From contig NZ_FNVY01000004.1 in assembly GCF_900104595.1 (NCBI RefSeq), forward strand, positions 434,001 to 498,000: a stretch of 64,000 nt of DNA. Reading direction: 5' to 3'. The stretch's first letter is position 1; each line of letters begins with the position of its first letter. This DNA comes from Enterococcus timonensis (GTDB lineage: Bacteria > Bacillota > Bacilli > Lactobacillales > Enterococcaceae). Made by a program: the position numbers and the translations under genes. Below, one piece after another: positions 27,242 to 34,736 of this stretch. The notes under the pieces were generated by a model that was given only the letters and a program-made list of their open reading frames with translations, was not told the origin of the DNA and searched no databases.

Positions 27242-27987
27242 CAGCTTTTACTATTGAAAATTTAAATTTGGCGTACGGCGAGCACGTGGCGCTGAAAAAT
27301 ATTAATTTGCTCATTCCCAAGCAACAAATTACCGCCTTTATTGGGCCGTCCGGCTGTGGCAAGTCGACGCTCATGAAGACGCTCAACCGCATGAACGATT
27401 TTGTGCCGTCGTGTACGATTACCGGCAGTGTGCTACTGGAAGGTGAAGATATTTATCAAATGAAAGACGTCGACAACTTGCGCAAAAAAGTAGGTATGGT
27501 GTTTCAAAAAGCCAACGCCTTTCAAATGTCGATTTTTGATAACATCGCTTACGGTATTAAGACCCACGAAAGTTTGAATCGCGACGAGATGAAACAACGC
27601 GTGGAAGAAGCACTGCGCCAAGCTGTCTTGTGGGATGAAGTGAAAGACCGGTTGCACAAGAGTGCGCTCAGTTTGTCTGGTGGTCAGCAGCAGCGCCTGT
27701 GCATCGCGCGGGCGCTAGCGGTCAAGCCTGACATTTTGCTCATGGACGAGTCAACCAGCTCGCTTGACCCCATCTCCACCGCCAAAATTGAAGAACTTGC
27801 GATGACGCTGAAAGCACGGTACACTATTGTCATGGTGACCCACAACATGCAACAAGCCGCCCGCGTCTCCGACCAAACCGCCTTTTTCTTAAACGGCAAA
27901 CTGATTGAATGTCAGCCGACCGCCCAGCTTTTTTCGCTGCCGGAACAAGAAGAAACGGCCAATTATATTTCGGGCCGCTTCGGGTAA
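27238..27987 (+). CDS. pstB: phosphate ABC transporter ATPase
   Basis: A 249-residue ATPase that drives PstCA. Walker A is GPSGCGKST, the Q-loop is [11 protein letters not shown] (the PstB-type sequence), the signature LSGGQQQR, Walker [14 protein letters not shown] and H-loop VTHNMQQ. The usual Glu-Pro after Walker B Asp is Glu-Ser here (DEST), also common in PstB. AAGGAGC lies upstream; the start overlaps the pstA stop. Confidence 0.96.
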   Translation: MTAFTIENLNLAYGEHVALKNINLLIPKQQITAFIGPSGCGKSTLMKTLNRMNDFVPSCTITGSVLLEGEDIYQMKDVDNLRKKVGMVFQKANAFQMSIFDNIAYGIKTHESLNRDEMKQRVEEALRQAVLWDEVKDRLHKSALSLSGGQQQRLCIARALAVKPDILLMDESTSSLDPISTAKIEELAMTLKARYTIVMVTHNMQQAARVSDQTAFFLNGKLIECQPTAQLFSLPEQEETANYISGRFG

Positions 27988-28089
27988 ACGTTAAGCTGCA
28001 AGGTGCGCGTCACATGTGGCATGCAGGAAAATCATTTAGCAAAATACTTACAACACGCAGCCGTAATATTACGCCAAGGGGGTGGCCAG

Positions 28090-28785
28090 GTGATCTATAT
28101 CGTTGAAGATGATGAAAACATTCGGGAGTTGGTTTGTTACACGCTGTCGAGCATGGTCTTGCCGACGCTCGGCTTTGCTGAAAGTGGCGCGCTTGAGCAC
28201 GCTTTGGCCGAAAAATTACCGGAGCTGTTAATTTTGGATATCATGTTGCCGGGAAAAGATGGCTTGACCATCTTAAAAGAGTTGCGCGCCCAGGCCGCAA
28301 CGGCGCAGTTGCCCGTGCTCATTTTGAGCGCTAAAGAGAGTGAGTTTGATAAAGTATCCGGCCTGAACTTGGGGGCCGATGATTATTTGGCGAAACCTTT
28401 TGGCGCGATGGAACTGGTGGCGCGCGTGAAGGCTTTGTTGCGGCGCGCAGGCTTTCAAACGGAGGATGCGAGCAAATCAACGCTGACGTTTGGAGCGATT
28501 GAATTTGACCAAGAGGCACACCGGATGACGCTAGCTGGCCAGCCGCTACCGCTGACCACCAAAGAATTTGAACTCTTCCGCTTATTTTTGGAAAATCCGC
28601 GACTGGCTTTTAGTCGCGAGCAGCTGCTCGATACGATTTGGGGCTATCACTACGACGGTGAGAGTCGCACGGTTGACGTGCACGTGGCTTCGCTGCGGCA
28701 AAAGTTAGGCGAGGCCGCCTACCAAATTGAAACCATTCGTGGCTTCGGCTATCGTTTTCAGCCTGGCCCCGCCGTTGTCCAGTAA
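28090..28785 (+). CDS. phoP: PhoP-type response regulator (OmpR family)
   Basis: A 231-residue regulator: receiver domain with EDD at 6-8, phosphoacceptor Asp50 in LLILDIMLPGKDG and Lys in DDYLAKPFG; winged helix C-terminus with YHYDGESRTVDVHVASLRQKL. The open frame extends up to 28003, but receiver domains begin as VIYIVEDDE, and AAGGGGG at 28076-28082 is spaced for the GTG at 28090. It is followed by the cognate kinase and preceded by pstB, so the island carries its own phosphate-starvation control and a matching Pho box. Confidence 0.92.
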   Translation: MIYIVEDDENIRELVCYTLSSMVLPTLGFAESGALEHALAEKLPELLILDIMLPGKDGLTILKELRAQAATAQLPVLILSAKESEFDKVSGLNLGADDYLAKPFGAMELVARVKALLRRAGFQTEDASKSTLTFGAIEFDQEAHRMTLAGQPLPLTTKEFELFRLFLENPRLAFSREQLLDTIWGYHYDGESRTVDVHVASLRQKLGEAAYQIETIRGFGYRFQPGPAVVQ

Positions 28786-28808
28786 ACTAAGGCGAGGAGG
28801 CCGATGAG

Positions 28809-30467
28809 ATGAAGAAAAAAATATTTAAACAGAGCCTGACGCTGACGGTCGTCGCGTTACTTTTAACGGTGTTACTTATGGGAGCGGTGATTTTCTCCCA
28901 GCTGCAACAGCGTTTTTTTGCTGACTTAAAAAATGAAGCTACCGCGCTGACTAAAGTGTGGGAAAAATCTGGCGCAACCGGCTTGGAACACGTCGTCTCA
29001 ACCGACCGCCTGACGTTAGTGGCTGAAGATGGCACCGTCTTGATGGACAACCAAGCACCAATCGCGACGATGGCTAATCACAACGCGCGCCCAGAAATTA
29101 TTGCTGCCAGAAAAAACGGAAGCGGGCAAAGTCAACGCGAGTCAGACACCTTGCTGTCGAAAAATTTTTACTACGCGGTGCGCCTGACAGGAGGGCACGT
29201 CTTACGCGTCTCCACGACTGAAGAAAGTTTTATGGCTCTTTATGTACGCTTCGCCTGGCCGTTGCTCGGCATTTTCATTATCGCGGCGGCGTTAGCTTAC
29301 GTGTTTGCCCGGCGTGTGGCCAAACAATTGGTCGCCCCACTCAACGCGCTCAACCTCAACGACCCGCGCCAAACGAGCACGTATCCAGAATTGACGCCGC
29401 TGGTTGAACGTCTTGAGGCGCAAAATAATAAAATTGCCCAACAAATGCGCAACATTCAGGCCAAGGAGCGCCAGTTGACGCTCATTACCGACAACATGAA
29501 AGAAGGCATCTTGCTACTCGACGCTAAAAATACGCTCCTGGTCGCAAATCCGGTCGCGCGCGAAGTGTTGAGCCTACCTGCCGATCCGGCAACACTGCTC
29601 CCGGACCTTTTTAAAAATCAGCCGGAAATTTTAGCCGCTTTGGCACCGTCTGAAAAAAAACCAGCGCAGGAAGTAACGTTTAAAGAAGGCGGTCGTTTGT
29701 ACCGGCTCTCGGTGAATGCTATTTTTGAGGGAGCAGAATTTGTGGGCACCGTCTTATTGCTGTTTGATATTACCGACAACGCGACCCAAGAAGCGCTGCG
29801 GCGCGAATTCACGGCCAACGTCACCCACGAATTGAAGACTCCTTTGACCAGTATTTCTGGCTATGCGGAAATTATTCATGCTGGCATTGTGAAAAAGGCG
29901 GATATTCCAAATTTTGCTCAGCGGATTTATGATGAGGCGCAGCGGTTAATTGCCTTGGTGAATGACATCTTGCACCTTTCAAAACTTGAGGGGCAAGAGA
30001 CGCGCGTCCGCGCGGCCGTGAATTGGCCGGAACTCGTCGGCCAGATGCAAAAAACGCTCGCCTTGCCCTTAGCGGAAAAAAATCAGCAGTTGACTGTGCA
30101 CTATCAGGGTGACACGAGTTATCAAGGCTATCCGTCCGTGCTGCAAGATAGCCTCTATAATTTGTTGGAAAATGCCCACAAATATAGCGGGCCGCACACG
30201 ACCATTGAACTCGACATCGCAGCCCACCCCGGTGAAGTAACGCTCACGGTTAGTGATGCGGGGCCGGGAATTCCGTTAGCCGAAAGAGAGCGCATCTTTG
30301 AACGTTTTTATCGCATTGATAAAAGCCACAGCCCACAAATCCCGGGGACCGGCTTAGGCCTGGCTATCGTCAAGCACGGCGTCCAACTTCATCACGGTCG
30401 CATCGACATTACTACTAATCCAGCAGGGGGCACGACGTTTATCGTGCACTTGCCCATTGAAAATTAA
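28809..30467 (+). CDS. phoR: PhoR-type sensor histidine kinase
   Basis: A 552-residue membrane kinase: TM1 (about 11-31), extracytoplasmic sensor (about 32-147), TM2 (about 150-167), a PAS-like segment (about 222-325; ITDNMKEGILLLDAKNTLLVAN), HisKA with His340 in NVTHELKTPLTS, then the ATPase domain with N box LLENAHKYS, G1 DAGPGIP and G2 GTGLGLAIV. The large sensor plus PAS layout is that of PhoR rather than of small antibiotic sensors. GCGAGGAGG precedes the ATG. Last gene of the cargo; the right IS begins 44 bp after its stop and I see no strong terminator. Confidence 0.92.
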   Translation: MKKKIFKQSLTLTVVALLLTVLLMGAVIFSQLQQRFFADLKNEATALTKVWEKSGATGLEHVVSTDRLTLVAEDGTVLMDNQAPIATMANHNARPEIIAARKNGSGQSQRESDTLLSKNFYYAVRLTGGHVLRVSTTEESFMALYVRFAWPLLGIFIIAAALAYVFARRVAKQLVAPLNALNLNDPRQTSTYPELTPLVERLEAQNNKIAQQMRNIQAKERQLTLITDNMKEGILLLDAKNTLLVANPVAREVLSLPADPATLLPDLFKNQPEILAALAPSEKKPAQEVTFKEGGRLYRLSVNAIFEGAEFVGTVLLLFDITDNATQEALRREFTANVTHELKTPLTSISGYAEIIHAGIVKKADIPNFAQRIYDEAQRLIALVNDILHLSKLEGQETRVRAAVNWPELVGQMQKTLALPLAEKNQQLTVHYQGDTSYQGYPSVLQDSLYNLLENAHKYSGPHTTIELDIAAHPGEVTLTVSDAGPGIPLAERERIFERFYRIDKSHSPQIPGTGLGLAIVKHGVQLHHGRIDITTNPAGGTTFIVHLPIEN

Positions 30468-30511
30468 CATATAAAAAAAGCTGTTCAAGTAACGCCTCAT
30501 CGCAAATGAAG

Positions 30512-32021
30512 GGCTCTTTGTCAAATCGGACTGATTGACATCCATTTTAAAAACAGGCAATGAAAAGGCAAACTTTTCGTTGCCTGTTTTTTGTTAGTTT
30601 ATTTCTATTAAACCGTTCAGTAGAAAGATTCTAGTTTTTGTGTTGGTATAAGATTTAAAGCCGTAGAGATTTCGTTTCAGTGTCTTAATGTGGGTGTTTT
30701 TAGCTTCTATCTTCCCATTTGAATAAGGATACTTCATTGCGTTTCTAATACCTGTTTCGTAAGTTAGTAAGTGCACCAAGATATGGCTAAAATCTTCATC
30801 AAGTTCAAGTGGAAGGTTCTGTAATATATCGAAAAATTCTATATCATCCTTCCGCCTCATAGCATCAGTTAGGATGTGGAAGCAATCATAAGCAAGCCTT
30901 AGGGCTGGCGAATAAGAAAGCAGTCGATCAATCATCATCTGTTCAGTGAGAAGTGGAAATTTTGGTGTTGGAAAACTTCGCCAAGATTTATAAGTACTAA
31001 TATCTATATTTTGACTATTTTTTAAGAAGCGCCGCCAGTTACTTTTAATTTTTCTGGCAGCTGATCTATTTCCGTTAGTCATAAGACGTTTAACCTCTCG
31101 AACTCGAAACTCATTAAAAGCATCATTTAGGCGTTTGATAATATGAAATCGATCAATGATAAGTTCAGCGTTTTTAAACACCTTAGGAATAAGTTGAAAG
31201 TAGGCAGCGTTCATGTCTGTGACGATAAATTTTACCTTTTCACAGTCTGGACTTTTCTTAAAATGGTCAACAAGATAATCTAATTTTTTACTAGGAAGAA
31301 TATCTACTAATTTTCCGCTTTCTCCATCGGCACAGATAAATGTCATCTTATCTTCTACAGAAAGGTGAGATTTAAATTCGTCGACCATTAATACCTTTGG
31401 AAGAGCAATGCCTTCATCCCCAGGGATGTAGTCCTCTAGAGAACGCAAAAGCCGAAGGACTGTATTAACTGAGACACTACATAGTTTAGCGATTAAGGTA
31501 GCTGATATTTTTTCTTTTAACAGGCTCAGAATTTTTAGTTTAACGTGGGTAGCAATAAAACAAAATTCATCAACTAGCTGTGTTTGGATTGTCCAAAAAC
31601 TTTTGCAAGAGCGACAAGCAAATCTTTGCTTTGCCAATCTCATCACCGTTGGAAGAAATTGATAGGGCTCAAACCTTATGACGCTTTTTTTTAAGCCGTT
31701 TTTTACGATATTTCTTTTTTTCCCTTCGCCAATGGCGGGACACCCACAGTTAAGACAACGATCAGGAGAATTAGTAAGTCGCGCCTCAATCACCATGGTA
31801 TTAGCATGATTTATCATCTCCTGATGACTAGATAGAATAGTTAAATCTTTTTCTGTAATTCTTAGTAAATCTTTGATATCATTAGTCATGGCATATCGTC
31901 CTCTTTTCTGGTTTTGTGTGGTAACTTTATCTTAACAGAGAACGATATGTTTTTTAATATAAACAAAAATTGGGCTGGTAGAATTTTTTAAAATTCTATC
32001 AGTCCAATAAAGTATAGAGCC
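30512..32021 (-). mobile_element. ISL3-family IS, right copy
   Basis: A 1510-bp element in the same orientation as the left copy. Ends read inward GGCTCTTTGTCAAATCGGAC and GGCTCTATACTTTATTGGAC, both with intact GGCTCT. Its outer end abuts the right duplication AATTTACG and tRNA-Pro. The subterminal dyad TAGAATTTTTTAAAATTCTA lies at 31979-31998. I see no convincing outward promoter from its end towards the tRNA. Confidence 0.94.
30594..31889 (-). CDS. ISL3-family transposase (right copy)
   Basis: A 431-residue transposase, full length, with the same zinc ribbon (CLNCGCPAIG, CRSCKSFW), HTH and DDE motifs (VLMVDEFKSHL, IVTDMNAAY, IIDRFHIIKRLND, GKIEAKNTH) as the left copy, and 21 residue differences from it. 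Both terminal repeats of this copy look intact, so it is the more likely source of active transposase for the composite. Confidence 0.95.
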   Translation of the reverse strand: MTNDIKDLLRITEKDLTILSSHQEMINHANTMVIEARLTNSPDRCLNCGCPAIGEGKKRNIVKNGLKKSVIRFEPYQFLPTVMRLAKQRFACRSCKSFWTIQTQLVDEFCFIATHVKLKILSLLKEKISATLIAKLCSVSVNTVLRLLRSLEDYIPGDEGIALPKVLMVDEFKSHLSVEDKMTFICADGESGKLVDILPSKKLDYLVDHFKKSPDCEKVKFIVTDMNAAYFQLIPKVFKNAELIIDRFHIIKRLNDAFNEFRVREVKRLMTNGNRSAARKIKSNWRRFLKNSQNIDISTYKSWRSFPTPKFPLLTEQMMIDRLLSYSPALRLAYDCFHILTDAMRRKDDIEFFDILQNLPLELDEDFSHILVHLLTYETGIRNAMKYPYSNGKIEAKNTHIKTLKRNLYGFKSYTNTKTRIFLLNGLIEIN

Positions 32022-32029
32022 AATTTACG
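32022..32029. repeat. right 8-bp target duplication; supplies the first two tRNA bases
   Basis: AATTTACG repeats the left flank at 22116-22123. Its last two bases, CG, are positions 1-2 of the tRNA-Pro acceptor stem. Confidence 0.93.
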
Positions 32030-32101
32030 GGAAGTGGCTCAGCTTGGTAGAGCACCTGCTTCGGGAGTAGGGGGTCGCAGGTTCAAATCCTGTCTTCCCG
32101 A
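32028..32101 (+). tRNA. tRNA-Pro (anticodon CGG)
   Basis: The 74-nt cloverleaf is complete: acceptor CGGGAAG pairs with CTTCCCG, D-arm GCTCAGCTTGGTAGAGC, anticodon stem CCTGC/GTAGG around loop TTCGGGA with anticodon CGG at 32062-32064, T-arm GCAGG-TTCAAAT-CCTGT and discriminator A. CCA is not encoded. The gene begins inside the duplication left by the composite transposon, so its sequence is intact but its promoter is about 9.9 kb away. A terminator follows at 32110. Confidence 0.95.
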
Positions 32102-32109
32102 TAATTATG

Positions 32110-32156
32110 AAAATAACCAAACCAAAATTTATTTTTTGGTCTGGTTATTTTTTTTC
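32110..32156 (+). terminator. rho-independent terminator of tRNA-Pro
   Basis: Arms AAATAACCAAACCAAAA and TTTTGGTCTGGTTATTT are followed by eight T, just after the tRNA. Confidence 0.92.
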
Positions 32157-32206
32157 GTCTTTTTTTTCAATCCCGTTTACACTTAAAGTAACAGGAGGTG
32201 AGGGCG

Positions 32207-32806
32207 ATGGCGAAAAATTTAAAAAATAAAATCGGCTGGCGGATGTTTTTGGGGATTTTGACTTTGTTGGTGGCAGTTTTTATTGCGATGGGTGTAAAAA
32301 ATCAGCAAAATCAATTTTCCGGACAATTAGAAGATTTGAAACAAATAGTGGAACGGTTGGACACTTTAATGCTCGAGATAGAAGCAGGTTTTAGTGACGA
32401 TGCAAATATTTTTTTGAGTCAAAATCTGACGCAAGAACAGTTGACAACATTCACCCGGGAACGCACCGCAATTTCTAGTGTAACATCTGACGTTCCTCAC
32501 CTTAATCCGCAGATTGCCGCTTATCAAAAAGAAATTATTGAAAAAAAAGCCCAGATTGATGAACTTCTCCAAGTTTTGCAAGCAAAATTTCAGTGGCAAA
32601 GACGACTAAATGAAAGTTTTTCTCAACCTATCATCACAGAAAATCAAGTCAACGATCGACTTTTAACTCAGCCACAACGCTCCATCACTTATTATCAGGT
32701 GCTAGAAAATGATTTGACTGAACAATTTGTAACAGACAATTGGCAACAACTAATGAAAACTACTTTGGCTGATATTTTAGCAAGTTTTTCTGTTGAGGGA
32801 AAATAA
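32207..32806 (+). CDS. membrane-anchored helical protein
   Basis: A 199-residue protein: basic N-terminus, one TM helix (about 11-30), then an extracytoplasmic helical region. AGGAGG at 32192-32197 is 9 nt before the ATG at 32207; a GTG at 32198 is too close. The segment IFLSQNLTQEQLTTFTRER resembles that of the 12658 gene, with the same topology but no Ser/Asn tail, so the two are probably distant paralogues. Function unknown. Downstream lies the promoter of the MFS exporter. Confidence 0.7.
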   Translation: MAKNLKNKIGWRMFLGILTLLVAVFIAMGVKNQQNQFSGQLEDLKQIVERLDTLMLEIEAGFSDDANIFLSQNLTQEQLTTFTRERTAISSVTSDVPHLNPQIAAYQKEIIEKKAQIDELLQVLQAKFQWQRRLNESFSQPIITENQVNDRLLTQPQRSITYYQVLENDLTEQFVTDNWQQLMKTTLADILASFSVEGK

Positions 32807-32807
32807 C

Positions 32808-32836
32808 TTGCAGTGGACAAGGCTTTTCGCTATAAT
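32808..32836 (+). promoter_or_regulatory. sigma-A promoter of the Mef-like exporter
   Basis: TTGCAG (32808-32813), 17-bp spacer, TATAAT (32831-32836). It leaves a leader of about 110 nt before the exporter start. Confidence 0.85.
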
Positions 32837-32861
32837 CAAATGAATCTAACAGAAAGTAGGG

Positions 32862-32924
32862 ATGATTTTGACATTTTATGGCCAACTATTTTCATACGCA
32901 GGGCGCTTGCGTCCGAGCTTCTAA
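32862..32924 (+). CDS. putative 20-residue leader peptide with Arg-Leu-Arg
   Basis: The frame ATG ATT TTG ACA ... ends AGC TTC TAA and encodes 20 residues finishing GRLRPSF. Arg15-Leu16-Arg17 is the +X+ motif at which ribosomes stall in the presence of macrolides in known erm and msr/mef leader peptides. An AAGTAGGG site abuts the ATG closely; a TTG at 32868 would have better spacing. Its stop codon lies within the 5' arm of the hairpin that covers the exporter ribosome site. Translation is not proven. Confidence 0.5.
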   Translation: MILTFYGQLFSYAGRLRPSF

Positions 32925-32950
32925 AACGCATATTAAATTTTTAGGAGAAG
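32896..32950 (+). promoter_or_regulatory. putative translational attenuator before the exporter
   Basis: CTTCTAAAA (32918-32926) can pair with TTTT (32939-32942) and AGAAG (32946-32950), enclosing the AGGAG ribosome site of the exporter. Upstream, TGCGT (32908-32912) can pair either with ACGCA at 32896-32900 or with ACGCA at 32926-32930, giving two alternative folds. A ribosome stalled on the Arg-Leu-Arg codons (32904-32912) would cover the 5' arm and free the ribosome site. Confidence 0.5.
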
Positions 32951-32953
32951 ATC

Positions 32954-34216
32954 ATGGAAAATAATTTAAAAAAACATTGGCACCAGAATTTTTACTTTTT
33001 CTTGGGAGGCCAATTCTTATCAGGAATTACTAGTATGATTGTGCAGTACTCGATTATTTGGTATTTGTATAATGAAACAAAATCAGCCACGATTGTTAGT
33101 TTGGCAACGTTACTTGGGATGATTCCCATGGTTTTACTTTCGCCATTTGCCGGACCACTAATTGATCGGGTCAACAAGAAAAAATTACTCATCTTAACAG
33201 ATTTTATTGTGGCACTTTTTGCCTTAATTCTCGCTATCGTGGGATTTTTAACAGCAGGCTTTCCAATCTGGCTAGTATTTGTTTCTCTTTTTGTCCGCTC
33301 AGTAGCTCAAACTTTTCAGATGCCTACCATTCAATCCGTCTTGCCAACTTTGGTGCCGGAAAGTCAATTAACTAAAGCCAATGGTCAGTTGGGAATGGTC
33401 CAATCGGCCAATTTTATTATTGCACCAGCATTAGGGGCGCAACTTTTTGCCACGTTTGATATGAATTATTTAATTTTATTAGATGTTGTCGGTGCGATTT
33501 TCGGGATTGGTTTATTACTTTTTGTGACCATTCCGAAAATAAATGCTGCTGGCGAAAAAATTCATTTTTTAAGCGACACAGTATTTGGTTTTAATCAGTT
33601 GGTGAAAAATCGCGGACTGTGGGCGATTACGATTATTGGCGCACTTTTCACGTTAATTTTTATGCCAGCAGCCAGTCTTTATCCAGTGATGACCATGGAT
33701 TATTTTCAAGGAACGGTTCAACAAGCCGGATTGATCGAAACGATTTATGCAGTCGGGATGCTTGTAGGCGGTACGTTCATTGGCCTTTTTGGGAAATTTA
33801 AAAATCGGGTTAAACCAATTGTAGCCTCTTATCTTATTTTAGGCATAACAGTTGGCGGGTCCGGTTTATTACCTGGCAATCAGCGGGGATTTATTTTATT
33901 TATCCTCTTAAATGGCATCGCCGGACTGGCGACACCTTATTTCAATACGTTATTAATGGCCATGATTCAACAAAGTTATCCGCCACAAATTTTAGGGCGC
34001 GTGTTAGGTGTGTTAAATTCATTAATGAGTTTAACAGGACCCGTGGGCTTAATTTTTGCCGGGCCGTTAGCTGATTATCTCGGCGTGGAGAAAATTTTTC
34101 TCATTGCCGGAATTGGCACGTTACTTTGTGGCTTGGCCATGTTCCTGACGCCAAGTGCCCGCAATTATGATCTAGATTTACAAGCACGTTTGCATCAAGA
34201 AGGAGATTTAAAATGA
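32954..34216 (+). CDS. MFS exporter, Mef (macrolide efflux) type
   Basis: A 420-residue major-facilitator protein with about 12 TM helices. The order of segments (GGQFLSGITSMIVQYSIIWY, then PMVLLSPFAGPLIDRVNKK, FVRSVAQTFQMPTIQSVLP and LVPESQLTKANG) follows the Mef(A)/YfmO-like MFS_3 branch, whose members export macrolides or other amphiphilic drugs. AGGAG precedes the ATG. It follows a 110-nt leader with a possible attenuator and overlaps the fRMsr gene by 4 bp. Substrate is not established; siderophore or lipid export by this branch is possible. Confidence 0.85.
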   Translation: MENNLKKHWHQNFYFFLGGQFLSGITSMIVQYSIIWYLYNETKSATIVSLATLLGMIPMVLLSPFAGPLIDRVNKKKLLILTDFIVALFALILAIVGFLTAGFPIWLVFVSLFVRSVAQTFQMPTIQSVLPTLVPESQLTKANGQLGMVQSANFIIAPALGAQLFATFDMNYLILLDVVGAIFGIGLLLFVTIPKINAAGEKIHFLSDTVFGFNQLVKNRGLWAITIIGALFTLIFMPAASLYPVMTMDYFQGTVQQAGLIETIYAVGMLVGGTFIGLFGKFKNRVKPIVASYLILGITVGGSGLLPGNQRGFILFILLNGIAGLATPYFNTLLMAMIQQSYPPQILGRVLGVLNSLMSLTGPVGLIFAGPLADYLGVEKIFLIAGIGTLLCGLAMFLTPSARNYDLDLQARLHQEGDLK

Positions 34217-34680
34217 CAAAAGAAAAAATCGACCGCTATAAATTATTATTGGCACAAACGGAAGGGCTTTTGGAGATGGAGCAAGAAAAAATTGCCAGTC
34301 TAGCCAATATTAGTGCGGCGTTAAATGAAACGTTGGATCATTCGGTTTATACGGGATTTTATTTGTATGATAGCAGCGAACTTGTCTTAGGGCCATTTCA
34401 AGGACGAGTGAGCTGCACACGAATTCAACTTGGTAAAGGGGTTTGTGGTCAATCAGCTGCGGAAAATACAACGTTAATCGTTGATGATGTCACTAAGCAT
34501 GAAAATTATATTTCTTGTGATTCAGCGGCCATGAGTGAAATTGTTGTGCCACTTTATAAAAATCAACAACTTTTAGGAGTCATTGATTTGGATAATGACC
34601 AAGTAGGTGCGTATGATCAAATTGATCAAGAGTATTTAGAAAAACTTGCCGCTCTGATGGTGGAAAAAATTCATTGGTAA
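34213..34680 (+). CDS. free methionine-(R)-sulfoxide reductase (GAF domain)
   Basis: A 155-residue GAF-domain enzyme of the fRMsr/YebR family, which reduces free Met-R-sulfoxide with thioredoxin. Three Cys match the family: Cys68 (VSCTRI), Cys78 (GKGVCGQS) and Cys102 (YISCDSAAMSEIVVP). Gly-rich GVCGQSA and the end VIDLDNDQVGAYDQIDQEYLE are diagnostic. The start overlaps the exporter stop (ATGA), so the two are co-translated; a common function is not evident. Terminator follows. Confidence 0.93.
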   Translation: MTKEKIDRYKLLLAQTEGLLEMEQEKIASLANISAALNETLDHSVYTGFYLYDSSELVLGPFQGRVSCTRIQLGKGVCGQSAAENTTLIVDDVTKHENYISCDSAAMSEIVVPLYKNQQLLGVIDLDNDQVGAYDQIDQEYLEKLAALMVEKIHW

Positions 34681-34685
34681 AAATA

Positions 34686-34736
34686 AAAAAAGCAGTGACC
34701 AAAAAGATTTTTCTTTTTGGTCACTGCTTTTTTTAC
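34686..34736. terminator. bidirectional rho-independent terminator
   Basis: Arms AAAGCAGTGACCAAAAAGA and TCTTTTTGGTCACTGCTTT are flanked by A and T runs, between the convergent fRMsr and ABC-F genes. Confidence 0.95.

Larger units (their letters stand above)
22124..32021. mobile_element. composite transposon carrying pstSCAB-phoPR
   Basis: Two ISL3-family copies in direct orientation (22124-23633 and 30512-32021) enclose about 6.9 kb with a complete phosphate-uptake and phosphate-sensing operon. Only the outermost ends carry a matching 8-bp duplication (AATTTACG), so the whole 9.9 kb moved as one unit. The cargo is visibly richer in G+C than the surroundings: one hand-counted line (27001-27060) has 40 of 60 G+C, against 22 of 60 in a chromosomal line (56881-56940). 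The cargo includes its own Pho box and a stranded terminator from its former neighbour, pointing to capture from another genome. Confidence 0.92.

Noticed and set aside
22124-32021. Prophage or integrative conjugative element, because of the tRNA junction
   Set aside because: No integrase, no structural or conjugation genes; the ends are ISL3 repeats with an 8-bp duplication, not attachment sites.
32840-32944. Alternative 34-codon frame in the Mef-like leader (starting ATGAATCTAACAG)
   Set aside because: Its ATG lies 3 bp after the -10 box, upstream of or at the transcription start, so it is unlikely to be translated.
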